Shown piece by piece: positions 11,241-23,300 of a stretch of 64,000 nt of DNA. Below the pieces are notes generated by a model. It saw only the letters and a list, made by a program, of their open reading frames with translations, did no database searches and had not been told where the DNA came from. The position numbers and the translations under genes were made by a program. Numbering within the stretch: the stretch's first letter is position 1; every line of letters starts with the position of its first letter. Origin of the DNA: Lucifuga dentata (taxonomy: Eukaryota; Chordata; Actinopteri; Ophidiiformes; Bythitidae); NCBI GenBank assembly GCA_014773175.1, contig VXCM01002574.1, positions 54,047 through 118,046 on the forward strand. Reading direction: 5' to 3'.

Positions 11241-12670
11241 CTGTACAGTATGTCAACATGCTTGTCAGCAGTAAGCACCTTGTTAAATGGTAATGAGAAA
11301 TCTAATCAAATGACCAAATAAAACTTCAAAGATCATAAACTTTTCAAGGCCTACTACAGTAACCACTGTCAACAAAGGGTTAAGGCTGTATAGAACAAGA
11401 CACTCCAACTAATAATGTACTGTAGCATATCCCCTCCACATATTCTTTATTTCATTCAAAGCCATTTAATGATAGAGTATTAAATTTGGAAAGCATATAT
11501 TCAAATCCCATAATATTATGTACAGTTAGTCTTGTCATGATGCAAATATCTCATACTCGCTGAAGTACACATTAACTCAAGCATAAAGCACTAAAATGAA
11601 GAACAAAAAGAAAATAGGAGCTTTGAAAGAAAAAATAACGTGTCCAATTCTGACAGTCTGAAACAGAGACTTTTGAAAGGAAAACTAAGGAAAAAGTATT
11701 TCATAAAAAGATGGTGAACCTTTTTCTTTATTTTTTTCAAATCAATGAACAAATATGAGTGCTTGACAGCTTTGACAAATGTGAACATTCCCTATCATTC
11801 CCCACTCTCTCCATCACCTTTGCACTATATTTCCCTAATACAAAATCCTCATCAAAACAATGTGTAAATCTCCAGAGAGCCCATAATGGATGCTATCTCA
11901 GTATTTCCTGTTACAAGATGTGTTCCATTACTGCAGGTCAGATGGTGTATGGAATCATCCCAGAGAAAGTGAGACGGACCTGTCCAGCTACAAAGCAGCA
12001 ATTTGCTGTAAGGACATTGTCAACATCCTGTTTACTCTCTCAGCCAAACTCAGACATAGTTTCTCAACAGCTACAACAAAAATACAGAGGTGCATATGTT
12101 CCCTGACCTGCCACTTTGCCGCATCTTCTGCCATTTTAAGTGTTGTACCACCAGTACTTTAAAGCCAACTGCGAACCATTCCACCATCCCTCTGGCATGA
12201 GTCACAGCTATTGATTGAGCCACTTACTGTATACCCTCAGCCAGCCATCCATCCATCTATCCATGTGCACAACTGTTTGGTGTGAAGCGAAGTTGTGAAA
12301 TGTGATAGGTGTTGAGTATGCGAGGTCCTGAGAGCACTTTGCAGGAGAGAGAGCTCTGTCCTTGAGCCCTGGGTGTAAGAGTCAAGAGGAGAGACATGCT
12401 GGGGTGATGTCTGTTCTATGGAGACGTTGGCTTCCACATTTAGATGGTAAATACAGTATTGAAGATTGGTTGTCAGGTTTATCAGTTGGGTTGAAGAAAA
12501 ATATGTCTCCATTAATATGGCCTTGGTAAGCAAAGGCAAAATCCATGATCAAAATGTCAGCATCACATCACACCAAAATCAAGAATGCAGGGCTAAGATG
12601 CCTATAATGTCCAAATTCATTGATAGGTCTTTTACTAGTTGGACATTTGACAACTAAATGTAAGTTATTA

Positions 12671-12794
12671 CAGTGGTGGAAAGTAACAAAGTACATTTAT
12701 CCAAATACTGTATAATTAATTTCTGCTTTACTTGAGGATTTTCTATTTTGTTCTCCATCCTAATTCTACTTCTGCACTACGTTTCCTACCACTG
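12671..12794. mobile_element. short hAT-type MITE
   Basis: Starts CAGTGGTGGAAAGTAAC and ends TTTCCTACCACTG, so the ends are inverted repeats (CAGTGGT). The start, followed by AAGTACATTTATCC, is the wording of a very abundant fish MITE family. Flanks AAGTTATT and AAGTTGTT look like a decayed 8-bp target duplication. Confidence 0.7.
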
Positions 12795-13429
12795 AAGTTG
12801 TTTTCTAATTCAGGTTCAGGTTTGTTTACAAGTATAGGACATGTAAAGCCTTTTTAATTAGGCCAGAAACACACATAATTGATTTAAGCAAGTATTTCAG
12901 TAATGTGAATATACCTGTAATTTGTACCATCAAAAAAGCACTGATTGAACCTTTAAATGTACTAGAGGTCAATTTAGGGATTCATCAAATATGCTTGCCT
13001 TTGAATGACTGACTGACTTAGGGTGGGGCAACTTACACTATTAACAATCCTTTATGCATGTATAGTTTGGTGAACTCACCAAACTCCCACAGGGCTCAAA
13101 TGTACTAATTTCCAAATTTCACAATTTACCATAATTTATCCAATACCAACCACTAAAAGTTCAGAACCAGAAGTTTAGCTGTAGGCACAGAAAATACACC
13201 GCAAAGCAACACAACCTTAATGACCCACAATCTCTTACAAAATGCAAGCATCCTTTAAAACATAATACAAATAAAATAGGTTAGAGACCAGTAATAGTTG
13301 AGGATTTAAAATGCATGCTGTTATAAGCATTGCAGATATACACGTGCACAATTACATGATATAATGTTAATCAGTCAAGGTAAACTGCTAAACATTACAT
13401 TTTATTGTAAAGTATCTTACCTGGATTCC

Positions 13430-14060
13430 TTAGGCCTCTCCTCATCACCAGCTCCATTTTGGCAGTTTTCCTTCTGTTGATTTTTGTAATCCATGTGAAA
13501 TACATCTGCAGATTTCAACAAGGCAGCTACATTTTCAAATCCCCTCTCCTTTTCATGTTCAGTTCATTCGTGGCACTTTTCTTCTTTTCAGAAACACGTT
13601 TGGTCCCTTTCCTCCTTCAGTGGCGCCATGTTTCTTACTTAACAAGTGAAAGTGTCTCTCTTTGGTGTTTGCCTTGAGACAGAACCAATGTGAAAAACAG
13701 TGAGCTTTTTCTTTTATGTTCTTTTTCCACACTGTGCCAGCATATGATTTTTATCTCGGAGTGTCATCAACCATGTGGCCATAAAACAGTACATTTGCTC
13801 CATCATTTTACTGAAAATAGGGCCACACTGATGGCGAAATACTTAGCTAATCCTCAAGTATGCTAGCTAACACTGCAAATGGCTACGACGTTAGCATATG
13901 AACAGTTAGCCAACTTGACTCTGAATAAAATTCACAAGACTTACTAAACAAGACTTATTCCCTTTTCTTGTTCCCTTTTCTTACAATATTTGCTTAATTT
14001 CACGGTTTAGACTCGGCTGGTTCGTCTCCATCGTGAAACTTCTTCTACATGCAGGTAACA
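13430..14060 (-). promoter_or_regulatory. candidate promoter and first-exon region of an unidentified transcript
   Basis: On the minus strand, CCAAAATGGAGCTG (a good Kozak start) opens a frame MELVMRRGLRNP that runs straight into a consensus donor, CCAG followed by GTAAGA, at about 13424. Farther upstream are AAACATGGCGCC (13625-13636) and CAAAATGGCGGG (14067 region), the latter a YY1-type start-site motif. Neither upstream ATG opens a long frame. No downstream exon could be found, so this may be a non-coding transcript or chance. Confidence 0.25.
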
Positions 14061-14293
14061 CACCCGCCATTTTGAATCTTGTATTTATTTTCTTTTCACG
14101 TTGACACTTCCCGGTAACTGTGATGGTCTTCTCAACGTGCACTGACAGTGTGAATTAAAAACACAATCAACGACACAGACTAATAACTAATTTGCATTCT
14201 TACAGCTCATAAAATTAGCAGGATACAGTTGGGAGAGTCATACTTCCTCAAGGCAGACAATTTTGACTCATCAAACGGAGGATACCGTTAACA

Positions 14294-14393
14294 ATGGTTG
14301 CGTTCCATTTAGGTGTGCCAGAGCAAGACCCTGGTACTGGGCATGCTGGTGCGGTGGCATGGCCTTCTAGTATATCTAAATGGAACAGAGCCA
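14294..14393. repeat. short foldback element, copy 1
   Basis: About 100 bp with inverted ends: ATGGTTGCGTTCCATTTAGG on the left, and ATGGCTCTGTTCCATTTAGA reading in from the right. The same ends occur at 56399-56482, so it is a small dispersed MITE-like family. Confidence 0.6.
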
Positions 14394-15199
14394 TCACAAA
14401 TATTACTGCAGGGATGTTGTTTTCAAATTCATAAGTTCCCACCAGATTTCAGAAGTAGTGATCACCACATGTGATGCATTTTATTGCTTTTGTTGGGACT
14501 TAAAAATAAACAAACAAATAAGTAAATAAAAAGAAGGATGCTCGGTGGAATTTCTTTCTTGCTAGAAAATTATTTACAATTACAAGCAATACACATTTTA
14601 TTTATTAGCATCTAAACAAAGAGGAGAGAATGTGCATACATGTATATAGGACTTTATTATATATATATATAAGGTATATAATTATGCTATTAATGATCTT
14701 TATTGACAATATAGTTTGCTCTTCTCCCCATCAGACTTCTTATGATGTGTCTCTGTGGGTGTGTCCATGGCGAGCGTAATATGTACTCATCTGACTATAT
14801 GTAAGACACAGTATTGTTGTTTCAACTCAGCAAGTTGGGTATAATAGAAAAATCCTAGTTTTCCTCTATTAATTAAAACCTCATGCGCACAACTCGTATA
14901 GATGTTTATAACAATTTTTCTTGTTGTAAGTCAAAATGTCTGCCATGAGAATGCTTTACTTTTTCCACACAAAACGGCATGTGGCCATGAAATCTGATTG
15001 TATTAGTTTTAAAGACTTTTTTAAAATTTATTTTCAAGGATATTCGAGTACATTTCAGTACTGGATTTTTGTTTTGTTTTGTTGTTTTCCATGGCTTTCC
15101 ATCTTTTCCAGGACCATACTAACTCTGTCCCAATATAATACAATCCCAGGGGCTTTAATCCTGATTCCTACAGGAACATACGCTGAGCATGATTGTTAC

Positions 15200-15960
15200 A
15201 ACCCTATGGTCTAGGGGAAAGGGAAGCAACATAAAAGCCGATGGAAATGGCAAAGAAAGGCAATTTATTGTTTCCACACAAAATAATAATGATAAACACA
15301 GGACTGGCTAACAACAGTAACTGAAATTTAAGGCAAACCACCAACTGGGGAAGGAACAGAGGTGGTGCCAGAAAACCAACCATAAAATAACAAACAAAAG
15401 AGTTTAACAGATAACCTTCCTTTAATAAAATAATAAAAAGTAACAAAAGTGATTCACAATAGCAGATCACAATTACACAGCTCTCTCTAAAAAAGACCCT
15501 CAGAAAACGAGTTGGACTGGCACAAACACACAGCCAGCCATCACAATGAGCGTTTGTAATGAATTTAAGCAAGTCCAGGGACCGAGCAGAATCTTCATTG
15601 GTGGAGGGGATGAAATTGTCCTCCAATCAGATGTGTCCACCGCAGGAGAAGTCGAAGGTGCATCCCGGAGGGAAGAAACGGGCCAATCGAGGGTGTGGCT
15701 CCGCCGCTGTTATCCCGCCTCCGTTAACCAACCAATTGGAAGAGCGGCCCAGCACAGTTTGTTTTGCATACACAACAAGAAAGGAGCGGTTATATGGGAG
15801 AGGAACAGCAAAAGAGAGTGAAAGAGCTAAGAAATAAAGAAAACACGTTAACGGACGTTTTACACAGTGAGGGACGTAGCAATGATAAAAGTAGTAAGCT
15901 CAAAGATTTCAGTTGTAAGTCAAGGCATTGGCTGATACATTATTTTGCCACAATAGTAAA
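15200..15960 (-). repeat. probable repeat-derived transcription unit, unidentified
   Basis: GC-richer patch at 15.57-15.80 kb carrying four CCAAT-type boxes (near 15598, 15624, 15684 and 15731) within about 140 bp. On the minus strand it is followed by sequence ending in CAATAAATTGCC near 15258, i.e. a possible polyadenylation signal. On the plus strand a TATATGG box lies at 15790. The composition suggests a transposon-derived or LTR-like unit. I found no coding domain and no flanking duplication. Confidence 0.3.
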
Positions 15961-16978
15961 ATAATTGGTCAAAGAATGCAAAATGTGCTCATCATGAAAT
16001 ACAACAGGTATTTCCATATTTTCATCCATGTCAGATGAAAACCTACACAATAATCAGCAAAATGATTTTGCCCCTCAAAGATCATTTTCATTTCATTACA
16101 CTGTGACTCAGCCAGCTTTGTTTGGTTGAGCCTATATTTGTCTTTGAACATCAATGGCACCTTTTGTCTGAAACTGCTGTAACGTTTCTGACGCTGATCA
16201 GATAGCAGTCCTGCTATTTTTACTTCTAGATGCGGCACTGGCCCAGAAAAATAACATCTGAGTTGATTAGTGAAGCCTGCAAACCCTTTGTGGTGCATCA
16301 TAAAAGCAGGCCTTTATATCATGATACAATTAAAATATGCAGATATAACTGACTGTCTTATTCATCCTATGCATGCTGAGAATACGAAGCATTTCTTTGA
16401 ACCAACAAATGAACACAAAGACATTTTAAGAAATATATTTATTTTTGAGTAATGATCAAGTTCTTAGTCACTACAATAAAGGTGAGAATCAAGTGTAAAT
16501 TGTGGTCAAAATACTATCTGAGTTTTGTTTTCTCCATGATTCATCCCTTCACATCTCTCTTAATCAGAGTCCTCTGCCCTGCATCTGCCATACATTTCAG
16601 TAAATTGAGTCTTCCAATTACCCTGAAAAGTCTCCTCTTGGAACTTTGCGATTGACTCCTGTCAAAGTTGAAATGTCTGAACAGACAGCAACCTCCCATC
16701 AAGTAAGTAACGGGATTGATGATTAGTGAGGTATTAGCGGAGATAGGTCAGCGCCCTGTGAAGCGGAAGATGTTCACAGTGTGAAAATGCATGCGCACAA
16801 GGACACACATCAGCAATTACTGGTGATTCAACTTTGTTGGTAGAAAGTTACTTTTTTGCTCAATCTTATTGAGCGGTGGAAGTGTTGCAGAGATTGATGT
16901 CCAATTTCCATGTGATTCAGTCTACAATATGGCTTATGAACATACAGCATATCTCTCTCATTTATCTTTCCACTCATA

Positions 16979-16999
16979 CACCAACACACACACACACAC
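16979..16999. repeat. CA microsatellite
   Basis: Short CA run downstream of the POLRMT 3' end. Confidence 0.85.
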
Positions 17000-17133
17000 G
17001 GTCTAAGCATCCACTGTAATTGAACAAAAGGTATTTTCAGTAACAAAGTCTGTACATCCAAACCCCATGGATGATTTTCTCAACTTCCCCTTAGATGAGT
17101 ATCTCATCCTCGCTTCCCTCCTTACATGAGTCA

Positions 17134-17139
17134 TTTAAT
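17134..17139 (-). promoter_or_regulatory. candidate POLRMT polyadenylation signal
   Basis: ATTAAA on the minus strand, 189 nt after the POLRMT stop, after a GC-rich stretch (17190-17328) that would be 3' UTR. Position and motif are the only evidence. Confidence 0.35.
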
Positions 17140-17327
17140 GAGGCAGGTTCACTGTATGCGAATGTCTCCAGTAGCTCCACAAAGTCCAGCCAACAGGGCT
17201 CGGCTGGATCAATGTGCTGATGTCTGGGGGAGACAAGGCCCGTGGAGACCCCTGGGGCCCGCAGCCTCCCTGCTGCACTCTGTCAATTCCACTCATCTCC
17301 CTCTGTCGGCTCGTCTTTACGATTCTC

Positions 17328-17377
17328 TCAGCTGAAGAAATAAGGTGATTCCTTCACCTGCTGGAGATCAAAATCAC
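17328..17377 (-). CDS. POLRMT: POLRMT exon 21 (C-terminus)
   Basis: Acceptor CTCTAG, then a split glycine and [15 protein letters not shown] with stop TGA. The YFFS end matches vertebrate POLRMT and forms the polymerase 'foot' close to the active site in T7-type enzymes. Confidence 0.95.
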
Positions 17378-20300
17378 CTAGAGAGGCAGGAGGTGAGAGA
17401 CAAGAAAAGAGAAAGAGCAGGTTTAGGTCAATAAGCAATAGCTTCAGTAAATATTCTGTATATTCTGCAGCTTTTAACATAAAAATGACAAAGTTAATTA
17501 GCAAAGATTACATATATAAAGGGTTGCTTACACAACTGACAAATAAAAAAAAAAAATGCACATTTCTGGAAGGCAGGATGTGATGTCATATGTTTAGATC
17601 AAAACTAAGCTGTTGTTTGCTCTGCCCTGAAACCAGCTTCTGACAAAATATGTAACTTTCCAAAATAGAAAAACCATAAAAAACCATCCATTTCAAGCAG
17701 CTATTGATGAGGTATGTTGAGTTATGAGAGCAGGTAGGGTTTTCTCTCTCAAGTTCCCTTTCTTCACATAGATCCTGTATGGTTAATATTGTGTATTGTG
17801 GGCATTTTGGGACACGGACACATGCCAACTCACACTTACACACACAAGCTCCCCAGCAGCACACCTGACTGGTCTCAGCCACATAAGCTGATTATGCAGA
17901 GGAGGGACACAATTAACACTAATCAATTTCTACAACCCAGCTGTCAGTGCCAAGCAGACAGTAGCTGTACAGATGGAAATAGCGTGAGCAAGCTACATAA
18001 CAATAAAGCCTCCATCCACCTGACTGACATATAGATGTCTCTCTGTCTCCTCATTGGACAACAACAGTCAGACACATCAGTGGCATCCAAGGACAAGAGA
18101 TGAGTGAATATTATTAGAGATTTACTATTTACTAATGGGGATTCAGACAAACATGAATACATCACTCATGACATAACCTGAAAATTTCATTTTGGCATTT
18201 ATTGTGTTGGTCTGAAGGAAAGATCCCCTGTATAAAACAACATGGAAAATACAGCATACAGGATAGTGCAACCATCCAATTAAATGACATTCCTATTAGT
18301 CAGGCCTTTTTGCTAAACCCAAAGAGACATTCATATCATAAAAGTCCACTTCTAGCCAACGAGGGAGAAAAAACAGCACCCTGAATCTTGTAAAAAGGCC
18401 CCAGGCTAGCGCAGGTGTTTGGAAGCTGGACAACAGCAAACTCATACAAACCGACCTGTTTGAGGCACTTTGGCCAGCACAAGCATCAGCCTTCTGTACT
18501 CCATGGACTTCTTGTTCTTCATCTCCCCCCTGCCGCAAAAAGACAAAAATGAAAAATGATTTTGATTTCAGTATTTCTAAGAAGAAAATGTTGGTGAGTT
18601 TATGAGGAGTCTTGGTCATTGATATCAGTGAAGTCATTGATATCTGAGAAGTCAAGTGAGAAGCAACTGGACTCACTACGTGTCAAATAAGAGTCATTTG
18701 TTCATTGTTTGACTCAAATGAGAGTCATGAGAGTCATCAGTCACATGAATTAAGGTGTGAATCCACTTACCAGTTACCACTTACCTATCTGACATAACTA
18801 ATGTAATGCAATGCATCAGAAATAGTATTTTAGTCAGCACATTTATAATATGTAAAAGTTTTCATTATATGTATTAATTGTTCAGCATAGTCCAGTTAAA
18901 AACAGTAACCCAAAATACAAAACATGTTAACACTGAATTGTAATCTGTAAAAGAATCTCGATACATATCAAAGTGGCACCGCACCTTAAGAATCAATATA
19001 TATTGTATTAGGAGCTTGCTGCCAATTCCCATTGCTAAAGAATAGAGTATTTTTACAGCCCTGTCTCAGATTCTGTTAATGCTATGATACTTTCAAAAAA
19101 CACAAGGTTTTCCAGACAACTCTATACTAGGTGTTTGAAGCATAATTATTTACTACTGAGTGTGTATCGTTTTACAAGTATTAGACCACAACGAATGAAT
19201 TCAGAATGTCTTACTAGTCTTCTACATGTACTTTTCTTCTATGATACCTACCAGAATAATAAGCAGTGTTTGCAAGGCTGAGGCAATAGCGGTGTGTGTG
19301 TGTGTGTGTGTGCATGTATGTGTGAGGAGAGAAGAGAGACAGACAAAAAGAGTGAGGGCTTCTATTGAAAACTGGCTGTAGAGGAGACTTAGGTGTCCAA
19401 TTATCCCAAAGAGACAAAGAAGTTAGATGGTGCATATAACCCTGCCTGAGGCCAAGAATACAGATTAAAAAAAAAGAAAGAGACGCACGCACAGAGAGTT
19501 TAAAAAAAAAAATATATCATTTTATATTACGTCACAAACAAGTAGAGGAAAAACTTTGGCATTCGATTAAAACTTTTACTCTCTTTTAACCTTTGAGCTG
19601 TGTATATTTGATGGTAGCGTGTACAGCACTGACTTCTGTTTAGACTGTTTTAATGATGTGTCATGGTGGAGTCACATGTTCATTGTATAACGGCTTTTCT
19701 CCTTACCATAAAAGTCCATAATACTATCAGGTGTATATAAAGATCACAGCGTATATACACAGAGACTGAAGGCAAAGGTGAAAATAGTGGCAATGGTAAT
19801 TTTATGGTTTAACATTATTTTAAAGAAACAAAGGACTTCGGCGTGGCCAGACTGACAAACTGAAAGACTGACCAACTTTAGCATCCCTACAGCTAAAAAT
19901 ACCACAACAGGTAGATGAAACAGCAAATCTACCACTCTGTGACTTATGAGAGCTTTGTGTTTGTGCTATTGTGCATGAACTCACGGTAGTACAGCACAGT
20001 ATTTCTGTAGCAGGAAGTTTGACAGATCTTGAAGGATGGGCTGGCTGTGCAGGGCAATAAACTGCTCCCGACAGACCTGACAGGAGGGGAGAGAGAGAAG
20101 TGTACTTTTAGTTACTGCAGCCCAAACATTTGTCGAACCAGCTCCCCAGACTATCCTGCCTAGTGGGACTGGAGGATTTTGACCCAATTAAAGATGGATG
20201 GAGGTGAAAAGGGATGAAGGGAAAAGGTGTGGAGAGAGAGAAGACATCACCCTTTCCCTAAATGATGAGAACAAAGCCCTCCAAAGAAAGAAAGTCTGAA

Positions 20301-23300
20301 TGAAAAAGTTGCTGACTCACTGTAACACCTGGGACAGAACAGAGAGGACAGACACACACACACGTCAGTGTTCATTTCTGTACTGGCTGCAGGCAGTTTT
20401 ATGTCTTGAAGGAATGATCAATTACCGCTATTTATAAAAGCCTAAGTCAGGTGCTTAGGTGTTGACTAAGATAGTTAATAGCTTTCCTCAGCCTCTGTGT
20501 TTAATTGCCTGTGTAATGAGAAAGGCGTACACTCATGTTCAGAGAGAATATGAGAGAATAAATGTTGTGAGAGAAAGCTGCTTCACTGGTTGTAACTGTT
20601 CTGAAATCAGGTGAGGACAAACTCTGAAGCTAGAGAAAATTGAAGATGTATGGTAATTTCACCCATTTTATACAAGGCTATGTCTCAGTCTGGGCCTGTT
20701 GACAAGTTGGTATCACCAGGGCAGACAGTCATTTATACAGCACAATAGACTCTCTTTGATAGACATATGGTGCTACCTGCTGCCAGCAGCATGTAAGCAT
20801 ATGAAGCAGTGAAGACGTGTAATCTTTTTTTTACTGGCATTGCTGAGTAGGTTCTTCCAACTTAAGCCACCTGTAGTCTGTGAGATTTTGGGCTGTTGCA
20901 GATGAATGTTAACTGTGAGAAAATCGTGATGAAACCTTTGGTGGCCAATCTAAAACAGTGATCCCAGATCTCAGTACGAGTATGACTCTTAGTATGAGAC
21001 GTCCACTGATGGCTAACTTAGCACTATTACAAGCAAAAACAGCAATAAAATGTTGATAGTGTCAGAAATTTAGGACCAAAATCTCACAATTTGACTGATA
21101 CGACCCACATATAAAGTTGGATGATAAGTAGATGACACCTGCCTGTTTTTTCTCCTGGTTGTCATTGTTCTATGATTCACCACCCATTCATCACACAATC
21201 TGACATGCATCAAACTTGATATCGTACAGTCTGAGGTAGATGCCCATCTTACAAGTTCAGTGCATGTCACACCTTGCAAGATCTCTGTAATCACAGTTTG
21301 CAGGAATCTTAAGTGGCCATACTAGCCATACTGTTGCTTTTTGCCGTTACATATGAACTGTGAGATTATTTTGTAAAAATTTAAATATTTTTTGCCCATT
21401 AACATCAGCCTAAATGCTAAGCCATGCTCATATTGTCACAAACACACAACTGTGCATTTACATTTAGCAAAGTTTGATAGAAAAGAAGCCTGGGCTTTAA
21501 AAAGTAAGGGCTGATTGGTGGTGAACAAATTGTAAAAGGAATTGAGAGGCTGATGACCCACATGTGTAATGCCACCTTCAGCTTCAGTTAATGAGCAAAA
21601 AAAGAGGAATGATACAAACACTGATTAAGCATGATGAGACACAAGATGGAAAAAAAAAAAAAGCTGTGAAAGCTGTGGAGAGAAGGTGAAAGGCCTACAT
21701 GGGAGTAAAAAATAAAAAGCATTGTGATTTAATACCTTGTTCATGGTGTCAACGGTGAGGGCATGGGTCCAGAAACAGTCATGGACTGAGACAAATGTCA
21801 GCCCAGCACTAGAGGAGAAGAGAGGAGGGAAGGGAAGGGGAGGGGAGGAGAGGAGAGGAGAGGAGAGGCTTTGAAAAGGGTGTAGAGAACACTTTATGGT
21901 CAGTAATTCCTAAACTATACTTGAAATTTATTCACAGCCAGCATAAATCTCATGAATTACTGTTCCTATCAAGATGCAAACTCTGTGCAAAAAGCTATTA
22001 TTAGGAGGCATACTGCATTAATTGTAATGTCCAGTTGAGCTGATAAAGACGTTTAATATGAGAGGCTATTTTGTCAAAAGCCATTTGAGATCATGCATAC
22101 AGAGAAAGTCAATGTGAGAAAACTGGCTTGATGACAATGACTCTCCAAAGCCAGCAGTTGTTATTACAAGGAATGTATATGGTTCTGGAGACATTTATTC
22201 TGCAGTGTGAGCATGGATACCCGTAGCAGCGGAGAGCAGTCAGCATCATGTGAGTAGAGTCCAGAGAGTGGATGAAGTTTGGTGGGAAGGCATTCTTCTG
22301 TTTGACTGTATCTGGTCTCCTGAGAAGAGACAGAAAAGAGAGCAAGACTGCATAAGACATAATAATCATTCCTGGTTTCTGCCATTTCTCCATGGGTTCT
22401 TCTCCTTTCATGCTTTCTTAAGTCTTTCAGCCAAGTTATCTCACTCATCTTACGTGGCCTCATTGTGAACCATGATGATAAATTCCCAGGGAAATACATA
22501 ACAGTGCTGGCATCCATCTACCCTTTTCCCACTGCTTATCCAGGTCCAGGTCATGGAGGCAGGATGGATAATCCCATATTCTGGGTCTGCCCTGTGGTCT
22601 CCATTTGGCTATGCCCGGAATACCTCTCTACAGAGCATCTTGATCACATGTCCAAACCAATGCAACCTGGCTCCTTTCAATGCCTAGGAGCAGCAGTTTT
22701 ACTCGATTTTATTTTTAGCCTGGAAATGTCAGACTTTCTCTTAGTTCTGCTGTTTTTGGGTTGAACAAGATTCTTGCAATTTATTTGCAAGTGCACTCAT
22801 CTATCTTTAGAGCGGGACCTGTCTCTCTCTCTCTCCCCCCCTTTGTCCTCTGTCTCACTCACACACATTCATAAAACAAACATGTCACCTTCCATCCCTC
22901 AGGCCTTGCTGACTGGAAAGCGGCAGAGTCTGTACTCAGAGGTCTCTAGAGACTGCCTCCTTTCCCTGGAGCTCACAGGCAGAGCGAGGGTTCATTTCAT
23001 GTCACAAGAGATATTAAGCGTTAGCATGGGGCTTAGCATTTAATGTGTCAAAAGATGAGAGGGACATTGAAAAAAAGGAAACAGAGGTTGAAGGCTATGA
23101 GAAAGAGAGAGGGGGACAGCTCTGCGTGTGCATGCATTTACACACTCTAATGCCCGGGGAGCTTTTTGGGATCTTTAATTACAGTTAGTGCAGTTGTGTG
23201 TATATGTGCCCTTGCTTGTGTGTGTGTGTCTGTGGACTTGGCTGAGAATGTCAGCCATGTGAAACACTGATGCGTTCTATGACAGAGTCCTGCTATCTCT

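Larger units (their letters stand above)
2883..17133. other. intergenic DNA between convergent HCN2 and POLRMT
   Basis: About 14 kb with no recognisable host gene. Open frames here are short and lack family resemblance, apart from a dead LINE at 10.0-11.2 kb. It holds three copies or arms of a TTAA-flanked MITE (5.7, 7.2, 8.7 kb), other MITEs (8.2, 12.7, 14.3 kb), CA/GT microsatellites, a CpG-containing patch with exon-like signals (13.4-14.06 kb), and a CCAAT-rich patch (15.2-15.96 kb). The stretch 3.9-4.3 kb is complex, non-repetitive sequence that could be a conserved non-coding element. Confidence 0.7.

Noticed and set aside
11759..12162. Overlapping plus-strand open frames of 115 and 90 codons
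   Set aside because: No recognisable domain, biased composition, no splice or promoter signals beyond chance.
15204..15626. 140-codon hydrophobic minus-strand frame that looks membrane-protein-like
   Set aside because: Hydrophobicity follows from T-rich sequence; no start context, no family, and it lies in a probable repeat.
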